A stretch of DNA of 39,971 nucleotides from Acidobacteriota bacterium (GCA_019247455.1 JAFAOW010000196.1:1-39971); one strand, 5' to 3'; counted from the stretch's first letter, positions 6,885-14,789 are shown. The notes: generated by a model not told the origin, from the sequence alone. Numbers and translations are program-made.

Positions 6885-8858
6885 ATGGCGAGCTCCGCCC
6901 GAAAAAAACAGATCACCATCGCTCTCGCCGGTAATCCAAATGCCGGTAAGACTACTCTTTTTAATTCATTAACAGGACTTAGGCAAAAGGTCGCGAATTA
7001 CCCGGGTGTTACGGTAGAGCGTAAAGAAGGTCCGTGGCAGCTGAACGGATCAAGTGCGGACCTCATAGATCTGCCGGGCCTCTACAGTCTCGAGGCAACA
7101 TCGCTGGACGAGCAGATCGCGAGCCAGGTCATTACCGGCGAGCAGGCGGGAATTCCCAAGCCGGATGTCGTCGTTGCGGTCGTTGACGCTACGAACCTCG
7201 AACGAAACCTTTATCTTGTTACTCAGCTTTTTGAATTCGGCATCCCGGTGGTCGTTGCGTTGACCATGATCAACATATTCGAGAAGCAGGGGCATACGAT
7301 CGATGTCGAGATGCTGTCAGCTATGCTCAAGACACCCGTCGTTCGCGTTAACGCGAGATCCGGCCGAGGCCGAAAGGAGCTTGCCGAAAAGGTGCACGAT
7401 CTGATCGGGACGACTCCCGAGACGCCCTATCTCGAAGAGCTGCCGGCCGACGTCGAGGACCCGCGCCACGCGAAGATCTTTGCCCGATACCAATTCATCT
7501 CGAATGCGGTCCAGGAATCCGTCTGGCATAACGATGCGAAAAGTCACCGCCTTTCTGACAAGATCGATAAGGTGCTGACGCACAAGGTCTTTGGCTTGGC
7601 GATCCTCGTCCTGATCCTTCTGCTTGTTTTTCAGACCATCTTTTCGTGGGCGAGTTTGCCGATGGACCTCCTTGAGAAGGGATTCGGTGCGATCGGCGAC
7701 GCGGTGAAGGCGAGCATGCCGCCGGGGATATTGGCAGACCTGCTCTCGGATGGAATTATTGCGGGCGTGGGCGGCGTTGTGGTGTTTCTGCCTCAGATCC
7801 TGCTGCTTTTCCTCTTTATCTCGCTGCTTGAGGATTCGGGTTATATGGCACGCGCGGCATTCCTCATGGACAAACTGATGTCACGCGTCGGCCTGCACGG
7901 GAAGGCATTCTTACCGCTGATCTCCAGCTTTGCATGCGCGATCCCCGGGATCATGGCGACTCGGACGATCGAATCTCGACGGGACAGGTTTGCGACGATC
8001 CTCATCGCACCTTTCATGAGCTGCTCGGCTCGGCTGCCGGTGTACACACTGATGATCGCGACATTCTTCGCGGGCAGAACGGTTTTCGGATTTCTGTCAA
8101 TGGGAGCGGTCCTGATGCTCGCGATGTACGCGCTCGGAATCCTGGTAGCGGTAGCGGTCGCAGCCATCCTCAAACGAACGCTTCTCAAGGCGCCGCCACC
8201 GCCTTTCTTGATGGAACTGCCGCCATATCGGCTCCCGAACTTACGGACCGTTCTGCAGAATATGCTCACGCGGGCGTGGCTGTTCCTTAAGCGTGCGGGG
8301 ACTGTAATTCTCGCGATCTCGATCATTCTTTGGGCGTTGATGTATTTCCCGCGAGGCAGTCAGCAGACAGCAGTCAGCGATCAGCAAGCCGCCGCGGAGC
8401 AGCCGACGAATGACAACCAGGCCGCCAGTGAACAGCTGAAGAACAGTTTCGCGGGCAAGCTTGGGCATCTGATTGAACCGGCGATCCGCCCTTTGGGATT
8501 TGATTGGAAGATCGGTATCGCGCTGATCTCGAGCTTTGCGGCAAGAGAAGTCCTTGTATCAACGCTGAGCATTATCTATAACGTAGGCAAGGACGAAGAC
8601 GCCCAGAGCCAGACACTCGTACAGGCTGTAAAGGATGCGAAGACGGACGATGGCCGGCCCGCATGGACGCCGCTCACCGCCTTGACGCTGATGGTATTCT
8701 TCGTATTGGCCATGCAATGCATGTCGACGATAGCGGTCGTTCGCCGCGAGACTAACTCGTGGAGATGGCCGATATTCATGCTCAGTTATATGACGGCTAT
8801 CGCCTATATCGGCGCCTTTATCACCTATCAGGGGGGAAAGGCGCTAGGATTTGGATAG
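6885..8858 (+). CDS. feoB: Ferrous iron transporter B (GTPase-permease)
   Basis: A 657-aa inner-membrane Fe(II) importer. The N-terminal G domain shows G1 GNPNAGKT (16-23), G2 region ANYPGVTVE and G3 DLPG (62-65). The G4 position, normally NMxD, reads TMIN (VVALTMINIFEKQG), so the Asp that reads guanine is Asn. The membrane part has the two Gate regions with their Cys motifs (SSFACAIPGIMATR, PFMSCSARLPVYTLM) and the closing FAAREVLVSTLSIIYNVG and QCMSTIAVVRRET. Between two membrane helices, around residues 489-515, is a Gln/Ala-rich stretch (SQQTAVSDQQAAAEQ) that looks inserted. It sits between feoA and the FeoB-associated small protein. Confidence 0.96.
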   Translation: MASSARKKQITIALAGNPNAGKTTLFNSLTGLRQKVANYPGVTVERKEGPWQLNGSSADLIDLPGLYSLEATSLDEQIASQVITGEQAGIPKPDVVVAVVDATNLERNLYLVTQLFEFGIPVVVALTMINIFEKQGHTIDVEMLSAMLKTPVVRVNARSGRGRKELAEKVHDLIGTTPETPYLEELPADVEDPRHAKIFARYQFISNAVQESVWHNDAKSHRLSDKIDKVLTHKVFGLAILVLILLLVFQTIFSWASLPMDLLEKGFGAIGDAVKASMPPGILADLLSDGIIAGVGGVVVFLPQILLLFLFISLLEDSGYMARAAFLMDKLMSRVGLHGKAFLPLISSFACAIPGIMATRTIESRRDRFATILIAPFMSCSARLPVYTLMIATFFAGRTVFGFLSMGAVLMLAMYALGILVAVAVAAILKRTLLKAPPPPFLMELPPYRLPNLRTVLQNMLTRAWLFLKRAGTVILAISIILWALMYFPRGSQQTAVSDQQAAAEQPTNDNQAASEQLKNSFAGKLGHLIEPAIRPLGFDWKIGIALISSFAAREVLVSTLSIIYNVGKDEDAQSQTLVQAVKDAKTDDGRPAWTPLTALTLMVFFVLAMQCMSTIAVVRRETNSWRWPIFMLSYMTAIAYIGAFITYQGGKALGFG

Positions 8859-8860
8859 TT

Positions 8861-9016
8861 ATGAGCTTTCAACTTATCGTTGTTCTTGCCATCATTCTGG
8901 TCGCTGTATTTTTCGCGGGCAGCAAGCTCCTATCGAAGCGAAGGTCCTTCTCAACAAAGGGAGACTGCGGCGAAGACTGCGGTTGCAGTTCGGGCGGCAA
9001 GAAATTACGCTCATAG
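8861..9016 (+). CDS. FeoB-associated Cys-rich membrane protein
   Basis: A 51-aa protein starting two bases after the feoB stop, with AGGATTTGGA as a likely ribosome site. It has one N-terminal membrane helix (LIVVLAIILVAVFFAGSKLL), a basic stop-transfer KRR and a short cytoplasmic tail with CGEDCGCSSGG. This is the plan of the FeoB-associated Cys-rich family, small partners found beside feoB and thought to help FeoB act or assemble. The frame is open further upstream inside feoB, but MSFQ is the natural start. Confidence 0.88.
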   Translation: MSFQLIVVLAIILVAVFFAGSKLLSKRRSFSTKGDCGEDCGCSSGGKKLRS

Positions 9017-9017
9017 T

Positions 9018-9920
9018 TTGAGCGATTCCCTCGACACCAATTGGCTCACGCCCGGCGTGCGTTCGATGCTGTTATCGACGTTCGCCTTTTTCTTGGCCAA
9101 TGCATTTGTAAAGCAGGTCGGGCACATTCCGGCGATGGAGATAGTCTTCTTTCGCTGCGTCACAGCGACGGCAATGTGCCTTGCGGGGCTCTACCGCGCG
9201 AAGGCGGATCCCATTGGGTCAAACCATCTGATGCTCCTTCTCCGGGGGCTGTTTGGGACAACCGCTCTCTTTTGCTTTTTTATAACGCTGCAGCAAATGC
9301 CGCTCGCGTCAGCGCAGACCGTTCAGTATCTCTCGCCGATCTTTACCGCCACGATCGCGATCTTCATTCTTAAGGAAAGCGTTCGGCCGCTGCAATGGAT
9401 ATTCTATGCGGTCGCGTTCAGCGGAGTCCTGGTGATCGATCAGGTGGACACGCGTATCTCACCGTTCTATTTGGCGGTCGGGATAGTGTCGGCCTTCTGC
9501 TCGGGCATGGCGTACAATCTCGTTCGCAGCATGAGAGGGAAGGAGCATCCGCTGACCATCGTGCTGCACTTCCAACTCGTTGGAATGGTGGTGGGATTTA
9601 TTAGCCTCTTTTTCCAGTGGGAGTGGCCGCAAGGATGGGACTGGCTGTTTCTTTTGTTCGTTGGCGTCTTTTCGCAGCTTGGACAGATATTTTTGACGAA
9701 CGCATTGCAGCGGGAGGCGATCGCGGGCGTGGCGATCGTCAACTACACCGGCCTTGTTTACGCGATCACCGTCGGCTGGATCATTTTTGGCGAAGAGCAG
9801 TCGTTATATTCTCTACTGGGAATGGCCCTCGTCGTGGCCGGGGTGCTAATGAGCGTGATGTACGGCCGCCGTCAGCAGCGACTCGCTGCAATGGCCGAGA
9901 TGGACGTGACACAGGCGTAA
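9018..9920 (+). CDS. DMT superfamily transporter (EamA family)
   Basis: About 300 aa with ten predicted membrane helices in two EamA repeats. The first repeat includes STFAFFLANAFVKQVG, EIVFFRCVTATAMCL and the helix LLLRGLFGTTALFCFFITLQQMPLASAQTV (given in parts: LLRGLFGTTALF, ITLQQMPLASAQ); the second ends in AGVAIVNYTGLVYAI and GWIIFGEEQSLYSLLG. Such proteins export or exchange metabolites; substrate unknown. The TTG at 9018 follows the preceding stop by one base and gives a family-like N-terminus; ATG 9069 is the alternative. Position suggests co-transcription with feo, but a role in iron handling is only a guess. Confidence 0.85.
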   Translation: MSDSLDTNWLTPGVRSMLLSTFAFFLANAFVKQVGHIPAMEIVFFRCVTATAMCLAGLYRAKADPIGSNHLMLLLRGLFGTTALFCFFITLQQMPLASAQTVQYLSPIFTATIAIFILKESVRPLQWIFYAVAFSGVLVIDQVDTRISPFYLAVGIVSAFCSGMAYNLVRSMRGKEHPLTIVLHFQLVGMVVGFISLFFQWEWPQGWDWLFLLFVGVFSQLGQIFLTNALQREAIAGVAIVNYTGLVYAITVGWIIFGEEQSLYSLLGMALVVAGVLMSVMYGRRQQRLAAMAEMDVTQA

Positions 9921-9951
9921 CAGAAATGGCCACAAAAGGCAAAAGGCTAAA

Positions 9952-9981
9952 GCATAAGTTGCCACTAGCTTTAGCTAGTGG
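9952..9981 (+). repeat. Left outer inverted repeat (REP-like hairpin)
   Basis: Thirty bases that are the exact reverse complement of 10493-10522. They contain the hairpin CCACTAGCTTTAGCTAGTGG (9962-9981), 8-bp arms around TTTA, preceded by GCATAAGTTG. Confidence 0.9.
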
Positions 9982-10002
9982 AAAAGGTTGAAAGAATAGA
10001 TA

Positions 10003-10018
10003 GGGCTTTAGCCCAAAT
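10003..10018 (+). repeat. Left inner inverted repeat
   Basis: GGGCTTTAGCCCAAAT is the exact reverse complement of 10456-10471 and is itself a small hairpin (GGGCT/AGCCC). It lies just before the transposase start. Confidence 0.85.
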
Positions 10019-10025
10019 GACTCCC

Positions 10026-10454
10026 ATGCCATGGATAAAGATCTGGGTACACTTAGTCTGGTCGACCCACACTCATATACCTTTTCTAACTGACGACATC
10101 CGAAAAAAGGTCTTTCAGCATATTCTTGAGAACGCCCGTGAAAAGGGTATTTTTATTGATATGATCAACGGATACGTCGATCATGTGCATTGCCTCATTT
10201 CCTTGGGGTCAGATCAGAATATTGAGAAAGTTCTACAACTTATTAAAGGCGAGTCGTCGTTCTGGATTAATCAGAACAAGCTTACTAGGACTAAGTTCGC
10301 TTGGCAGGATGAGTATTTTGTAGTGTCCGTAAATCCGGCAGGGCTTGATGCGGTTCGGAGATATATTGCAAACCAGGAAAAGCACCATGCTAAAGTCAGT
10401 TTTCGCGATGAATTCCATGATTTTCTTTCTCGCGCTGGACTTGACGGTCGTTAG
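10026..10454 (+). CDS. REP-associated tyrosine transposase (Y1, HUH family)
   Basis: A 142-aa protein starting MPWIKIWVHLVWSTHTHIPFL, the usual opening of IS200-like RAYT proteins. The metal-binding HUH motif is HVH (53-55, in VDHVHCLISL) and the nucleophile is Tyr113 in RRYIANQEKHH, with Gln117 as the usual helper. FAWQDEYFVVSV is also typical. All catalytic residues are present, so the enzyme may be active. ATG 10017 or a GTG at 9978 inside the left repeat are possible earlier starts. It nicks and joins single-stranded DNA at the hairpins that flank it. Confidence 0.92.
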   Translation: MPWIKIWVHLVWSTHTHIPFLTDDIRKKVFQHILENAREKGIFIDMINGYVDHVHCLISLGSDQNIEKVLQLIKGESSFWINQNKLTRTKFAWQDEYFVVSVNPAGLDAVRRYIANQEKHHAKVSFRDEFHDFLSRAGLDGR

Positions 10455-10455
10455 G

Positions 10456-10471
10456 ATTTGGGCTAAAGCCC
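10456..10471 (+). repeat. Right inner inverted repeat
   Basis: ATTTGGGCTAAAGCCC matches the reverse complement of 10003-10018 over all 16 bases and starts directly after the transposase stop codon. Confidence 0.85.
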
Positions 10472-10492
10472 GAGCTTTCTGCTCCCTGTTAC

Positions 10493-10522
10493 CCACTAGC
10501 TAAAGCTAGTGGCAACTTATGC
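10493..10522 (+). repeat. Right outer inverted repeat, overlapping the mogA start codon
   Basis: Exact reverse complement of 9952-9981. The hairpin CCACTAGCTAAAGCTAGTGG (10493-10512) is followed by CAACTTATGC, and the ATG in that end (10519-10521) is in frame with the downstream molybdopterin gene. Confidence 0.9.
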
Positions 10523-11031
10523 CAGATAGGAATGGGATTTCAGTGGCTGTCGTAACAATAAGTGATACTCGATCCTTGCAAGCCGACGGATCCGGAGACC
10601 GTCTTGTTCAGTTGGTCAATTCGATCGGTGGTGAGGTTCTAGAAAGAATGATCGTTACTGATGATCTGCTCCCATTGCGTGAGCTTCTTTACGCCCTTAC
10701 GGAACGTGAAGACATTAACCTTATTCTGACGACCGGCGGCACCGGGCTCGGGCCTCGTGACAACACGCCTGAAGCCACCCGAGCGGTGATCGACCGCGAG
10801 GCTCCCGGCATCGCCGAGGCGATGCGGCGGGAGACGGCTTCAAAGACATGGATGTCGATGCTCTCGCGCGGCATCGTGGGTACGCGAAACTCGACGCTGA
10901 TAATTAACCTTCCCGGTTCACCGAAAGGAGTAGAAGAATGCTTCGAAGTGATAAGGCCGGTCCTGCAGCACGCTATCGATCAGATCACGGGCAAGACCGG
11001 CCACGGACTCATTCCCCGCAGTACGCGCTGA
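10519..11031 (+). CDS. mogA: MogA/MoaB family molybdopterin adenylyltransferase
   Basis: A 170-aa cytoplasmic enzyme that adenylylates molybdopterin before metal insertion, or a MoaB paralogue of it. Signatures are the opening strand VAVVTISDTRS, the core TTGGTGLGPRDNTPEAT (about 71-87), GTRNSTLIINLPGSPKGVEE and the helix after it. The symbol mogA is by family; MoaB cannot be excluded. No other molybdenum cofactor gene is in the window. The first ATG lies in the terminal repeat of the RAYT element and lacks a ribosome site; GTG 10543, preceded by AGGAATGGGA, is a good alternative start. The 3' end overlaps the convergent gene at 11009 by 23 bases. Confidence 0.9.
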   Translation: MPDRNGISVAVVTISDTRSLQADGSGDRLVQLVNSIGGEVLERMIVTDDLLPLRELLYALTEREDINLILTTGGTGLGPRDNTPEATRAVIDREAPGIAEAMRRETASKTWMSMLSRGIVGTRNSTLIINLPGSPKGVEECFEVIRPVLQHAIDQITGKTGHGLIPRSTR

Positions 11032-11449
11032 ACGACCGCGAAAGCGTCGAGACCTTGGTTTGCCCGGTCACGCTGGCCGTTATCTTCAGGTTGTCGCATA
11101 CCGGGCCGTAGATCCAGATCGGGATATAATATTTTCCGTTGTCGTTGAGGATGCCGGGCATAGCCACGCGGCTTAGCTTCTCCTTTTTCCCCTCGGTGAC
11201 GTTCACGCGCACCATTCGATTCGGGACATACTCGCCTTTCTCACCGCTGATCTCGATCGTCGCAAAAAATGACAAGCTCAGGTCGTTCCCAAAAGACGAA
11301 TCTTTTGTAACCTCGTCCCCGAATTTTCCGGTTACCTCGTCAAAGGTGACGATCTTGATAGAACTGACTATATAGGGGGCGTTCTTCTGAGCAACGGCGG
11401 CCGTGGCGGTCAACAATACCATGCAGAGAAGGATCGTTAGTTTTTTCAT
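11009..11449 (-). CDS. Small secreted protein, unknown family
   Basis: A 146-aa protein with a clean signal peptide (MKKLTILLCMVLLTATAAVAQ) and a ribosome site GGAGC before the ATG. The mature part alternates short beta-type segments (IVSSIKIVTFDEV, LSLSFFATIEISG, RMVRVNVTEG, YYIPIWIYGPVCDNLKITASV) and contains only two Cys (in GPVCDNL and SAYCGE), which could form a disulfide. This suggests a small periplasmic or surface beta sandwich. It starts 19 bases after the S10 peptidase stop and so is probably its operon partner. I do not recognise the family. Confidence 0.82.
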   Translation of the reverse strand: MKKLTILLCMVLLTATAAVAQKNAPYIVSSIKIVTFDEVTGKFGDEVTKDSSFGNDLSLSFFATIEISGEKGEYVPNRMVRVNVTEGKKEKLSRVAMPGILNDNGKYYIPIWIYGPVCDNLKITASVTGQTKVSTLSRSFSAYCGE

Positions 11450-11468
11450 ATTTGCTCCAAATGTTTAG

Positions 11469-13037
11469 CTAGCGTCTGACCGCGGCCGAAATGAATGCAG
11501 CCTCGTCATCGTGCAGCTTCTTAAGCGAGCGGGTATCGATGTACATCATGTGCCCCGCTTCGTAATAGTTGAAGTTGATATTTCGACGGATAGTAGGGTC
11601 GAGGTTCATCGCCGACACCGTGTATTCCGCAGCGGCAAACGGTGTTGCCATATCGTAATAGCCGCAGGCGATCATGACCTTCATGAATGGATTCCTGTTC
11701 ATTGCGTCCTTGAGTGGGATACTAGTGTCGGCGTAACCATTTGTAACGCCGTAATTCCACGGTGCGGTAATGCCGCCGCCGAGGATGTAATATTCGACAT
11801 CTGATCGATAGCCGAGCTCGCCGCGAACATAGCTGTTGAAGGCAGCCGTGTATGGCGGTCTAATGGAATCATTTGAGGGGTCGCCTTGGGTGTTTGACCC
11901 CAGCGCGTCACGCTCTATGCCCTTGAAGCGGCTGTCCAGCCGCCCCGTCGTGCGCCGCTCCCCTCGTAAAAGTTCTTTGCTGAATTCGCCCAGCTCTATG
12001 CGGAAGTTGCCCCTCTCGACAAAGTCGGGTGACATTCCCGTAAATTTGCTGTAATTCTCGGCGAGCGCGTGTTTCTCTTGCGCGCTCAAGCTGTCGATGC
12101 GCATCATCGCGGGAGCGTAACTGCCGATCGCCCAGTCGGTCGCTTCCTTGGCGACTTGGGCGACCGGCTTTCTTTGCATCTCTGGAGACAGTTTCTTGTG
12201 ATACCAAGCTGTCGTCGCGTAGCTCGGGAAGTAAAAGATCAGCGGCAGGTCGTTGTTGTCGGCAAAGCTGATCGTCTCGAAATTCATCACGGTCGAGATG
12301 AGCGTGATGCCGTTCAGCGCGATACCGTGATTGAAAAGCCAGTTTGAGAGGCCTGACGCCCGGGTCGTGCCATAGCTTTCGCCTACGAGGAAGAGCGGTG
12401 ACATCCAGCGATCATTTCGACCCAGGTACATTCTGATGAATTCCCCGACCGAGTCGATATCACCGTTAACTCCAAAGAATTTCGCCGCAAGCTCGGGCCT
12501 CGTCGCCCTTGAATACCCCGTGCCGACGGGATCGATGAAAACGAGATCGCTGTCAGCCAGCCACGTCGATTGATTGTCCTCCATTTGGTAGGGCGGCGGA
12601 GGCATCATACCGTCGTCCATCATCTTGATACGTCGGGGGCCCAGGGCGCCGAGATGCAGCCACACGCTCGCCGAACCTGGCCCGCCGTTAAATGAGAACA
12701 TCAACGGCCGCCCGGCGGGAGCATTGTCCATCGTATATGCGATAAAGAACATACGCGCCTCCGTCTCGCCGCTGACCGCGTTCTTGATAGGCATAAAACC
12801 GGTGGTCGTCGTGTAGTCGATCTGTTTTCCGCCGACGTTGATCGAGTGTTTTTTGATCGTAGGGGGTTCCTCCCGTTCCGGAGGAGTTATCGGCCTATTC
12901 GGTCCTGAACCGTCCGGCGTCGGTGTCGCCTGAGCATTGCCAAACTGCCGTCCGCCGCCATTTCCTCCTCCCGGAGGTTGCGCAGCGAGCGAGAATGAAA
13001 GGTAAACAAAACACAACAATAGAAAGGCAAGGCGCAT
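11469..13037 (-). CDS. S10 family serine carboxypeptidase, secreted
   Basis: A 522-aa exported peptidase that removes C-terminal residues, related to carboxypeptidase Y. The signal peptide is MRLAFLLLCFVYLSFSLAAQ, followed by a Gly/Pro-rich linker (about 21-65). Family landmarks in order: SFNGGPGSASVWLHLGALGP (oxyanion region), FIDPVGTGYS, the nucleophile Ser221 in VGESYGTTR, the Asp in ACGYYDMATPF and the His in YYEAGHMMY. The ATG at 13037 has AGGGGACC upstream; the frame stays open 72 bases further without a good start. It reads into the small secreted gene at 11449. Such bacterial S10 enzymes often work at acid pH; that is family knowledge, not seen here. Confidence 0.94.
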   Translation of the reverse strand: MRLAFLLLCFVYLSFSLAAQPPGGGNGGGRQFGNAQATPTPDGSGPNRPITPPEREEPPTIKKHSINVGGKQIDYTTTTGFMPIKNAVSGETEARMFFIAYTMDNAPAGRPLMFSFNGGPGSASVWLHLGALGPRRIKMMDDGMMPPPPYQMEDNQSTWLADSDLVFIDPVGTGYSRATRPELAAKFFGVNGDIDSVGEFIRMYLGRNDRWMSPLFLVGESYGTTRASGLSNWLFNHGIALNGITLISTVMNFETISFADNNDLPLIFYFPSYATTAWYHKKLSPEMQRKPVAQVAKEATDWAIGSYAPAMMRIDSLSAQEKHALAENYSKFTGMSPDFVERGNFRIELGEFSKELLRGERRTTGRLDSRFKGIERDALGSNTQGDPSNDSIRPPYTAAFNSYVRGELGYRSDVEYYILGGGITAPWNYGVTNGYADTSIPLKDAMNRNPFMKVMIACGYYDMATPFAAAEYTVSAMNLDPTIRRNINFNYYEAGHMMYIDTRSLKKLHDDEAAFISAAVRR

Positions 13038-13130
13038 GGCTGGTCCCCTAAAACTAAGCTGGATCCTGGAAAATCTAATTCGGAATGTGCAAAGAGTAGC
13101 ACAGGTCATTCGTTTTGCGACAGCCTAAGC

Positions 13131-13165
13131 GCAAAAAAGCACCGACATCATCGGTGCTTTTTTGC
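13131..13165 (-). terminator. Strong symmetric terminator after the DUF3761 lipoprotein gene
   Basis: A perfect 15-bp inverted repeat, GCAAAAAAGCACCGA and its complement, around a 5-base loop. It has U-runs on both strands, so it can stop transcription in either direction. It lies 18 bases past the lipoprotein stop and separates it from the S10 gene. Confidence 0.85.
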
Positions 13166-13182
13166 ACAGTACTAAGCAGCTG

Positions 13183-13572
13183 CTAGTATTTCTCGGCTAC
13201 CCCATTGTGCCCGGAACATTGGCCCGAGGCGGTCTTAGAAAAGCTATACGTACCGTCGCCGCACTTCGCCGTCGCTCCTTTCGGGGGCTTCTGGGTAGTC
13301 GCTACTTTGTTCGCCGCGGTGTTCGCTGCGGGAGGCGTTGCGGTCTTTGTATTCGCAGCCGTATTTGCCGCAGTGTTTGCCGGTTTGTTCGCGGCAGTGT
13401 TGGCTGCGGAGTTTGCCGCGTTAGACGAACTATTCGATACCGTATTTGAATTAGTTGCGGTATTTGCATTCGAATTTGCCTTATTGGCGTTCGTGTTAGC
13501 GTTATTCGCCGGACCGCCGCCGCACGCCGCTGCGAAGGAGACAAGCGATAAGACAAGGATCAGATTTTTCAT
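13183..13572 (-). CDS. DUF3761 lipoprotein with Asn/Ala/Thr-rich linker
   Basis: A 129-aa protein. The N-terminus MKNLILVLSLVSFAAACGGG is a lipoprotein signal with lipobox AAAC, Cys17. Residues 21-95 are a low-complexity tether made of AN, NT and AANTAAN repeats, a common lipoprotein spacer style. The C-terminus ATAKCGDGTYSFSKTASG and the following QCSGHNGVAEKY is the DUF3761 domain, a small two-Cys module of unknown role. The long antisense frame over this gene is an artefact of the repeats. A terminator follows at 13131. Confidence 0.86.
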   Translation of the reverse strand: MKNLILVLSLVSFAAACGGGPANNANTNANKANSNANTATNSNTVSNSSSNAANSAANTAANKPANTAANTAANTKTATPPAANTAANKVATTQKPPKGATAKCGDGTYSFSKTASGQCSGHNGVAEKY

Positions 13573-13709
13573 TTATTTAGACTTCCTCTATAGATGAGAT
13601 CGATAAGGCGTTCAATTGTTTGAACGAAATCGATTAAAGACCGAGTTTGCCCCATTGTCAAAGCCGGGGACCACGATTTGAAGAGCTAACAAATAAGGGC
13701 CTCGAATTC

Positions 13710-14741
13710 CTAGGCTTTTACCGCCTCGACGATACTTATCGGCGAAGGCGTCGGTATGATTTGCGTCATCTTGAAGCCTGAGGCGTCGAGCAAAGATTCA
13801 AATTCCGCGGCGGTCCGCTCCATTCCCCCCGGCAGCATCAGCATCTCGAGGTCAAGGAACTTGGAAAAGTGGGGTTCGCCGGGCGGCGGGATGATCGCGT
13901 CGATTATGAGCACTTTGGCGCCGCCGGGCATCTCGTTTCGGATATTGGAAAGTATGGTCTGGCACTTGTCGTCGTACCAGTCGTGAATGATGTGCTTGAG
14001 CATGTAGATATCGGCTTTGACCGGGATCGCTTCTGTAAAGTCGCCCTCGACAAGTTCGACTCGGTCGCGCACGCCATAAGTATCGAGCATGGCCGGCGCA
14101 CCTTCAAGGACCGGCGCGACCTCGAATAACACACCTCTTTTATCCGAATATTCCTTGAGCACCGCGCCGAGCAGGTGGCCGTACCCGCCGGCAATATCTG
14201 CGATCGTATTGGCCCCCGAGAAATCATATGCCGCGAGGATCGCGGGAATCGTCTGACGGGAGAAGCTCGCCATGGCCTTGTTGAAGACCGTTCCGAGTTC
14301 CTTCTGCGAACCGAACAGCGATGCGAAGACGGGTTCGCCGTAGACCTTATCCCATGCAGTCTTCCCGGTCTGAACGCTGTAAAGCAGCTCGCCATAAACG
14401 CGCCAATGCGGTTCTTCGAGCATCCACAGGACCATATCCCGCGCGCTGTTTGGGTGATCCGCACACAGCGTTTCGGACACCGGAGTATTAGCAAACGAGC
14501 GATCCGGCAGCTCCTCAAATACGCCGATGCTGGCGATCGCGCGAAGAACCCTGTAAAGCGATCTTTCGTCTGTATCTGTCGCGGTCGCGAGGTCCGCGGA
14601 GGTTTTTGGCCCGTCGGCTAGGAGCTCGGGGATCCTGAGCTTGGTCACAACAAAGATCGCCTGCGCCGGAAAGAATCCGGTAGCGATCTGGAGCATTTGG
14701 GCCTCTGGGGGCAGCGGATGCGGATGAGAAGAGTCGTTCAT
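13710..14741 (-). CDS. SAM-dependent O-methyltransferase (Methyltransf_2 family)
   Basis: A 343-aa cytoplasmic enzyme of the plant-type/HIOMT-like O-methyltransferase family. Residues 15-100 form the winged-helix dimerisation domain (ATGFFPAQAIFVVTKLRIPELL, split: FFPAQAIFVVTKLRIPELL; SLYRVLRAIASIGVFEEL). The SAM motif is IADIAGGYGHLL, and ADIYMLKHIIHDWYDDKC carries the usual catalytic His. LIIDAIIPPPGEPHFSKFLDLEMLMLPGG has the family end pattern. GGAGA upstream supports ATG 14741. Relatives methylate phenolic or carotenoid-like compounds; no biosynthetic genes flank it, so the substrate is open. Confidence 0.9.
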   Translation of the reverse strand: MNDSSHPHPLPPEAQMLQIATGFFPAQAIFVVTKLRIPELLADGPKTSADLATATDTDERSLYRVLRAIASIGVFEELPDRSFANTPVSETLCADHPNSARDMVLWMLEEPHWRVYGELLYSVQTGKTAWDKVYGEPVFASLFGSQKELGTVFNKAMASFSRQTIPAILAAYDFSGANTIADIAGGYGHLLGAVLKEYSDKRGVLFEVAPVLEGAPAMLDTYGVRDRVELVEGDFTEAIPVKADIYMLKHIIHDWYDDKCQTILSNIRNEMPGGAKVLIIDAIIPPPGEPHFSKFLDLEMLMLPGGMERTAAEFESLLDASGFKMTQIIPTPSPISIVEAVKA

Positions 14742-14789
14742 TAGGTATTCTCCGTGATCTTCGAATCAATTGTGTTGATGTTAACTATA

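Larger units (their letters stand above)
9952..10522 (+). mobile_element. RAYT/IS200-like element framed by perfect 30-bp inverted repeats
   Basis: A 571-bp unit: outer inverted repeat, inner inverted repeat, transposase gene, inner repeat, outer repeat. The DNA inside is visibly AT-richer than the genes on both sides, which suggests it arrived from elsewhere. REP-associated tyrosine transposases are single-strand HUH enzymes related to IS200/IS605 that recognise hairpin ends. No target duplication is expected for this class and none is seen. Confidence 0.85.

Noticed and set aside
7841-8326. 161-aa minus-strand frame inside feoB
   Set aside because: Antisense to conserved FeoB Gate motifs with no independent features.
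13205-13597. 130-aa hydrophobic open frame opposite the DUF3761 lipoprotein
   Set aside because: Its Ala/Phe/Val pattern mirrors the AN/NT repeats of the real gene, which has a signal peptide, a known domain and a terminator.
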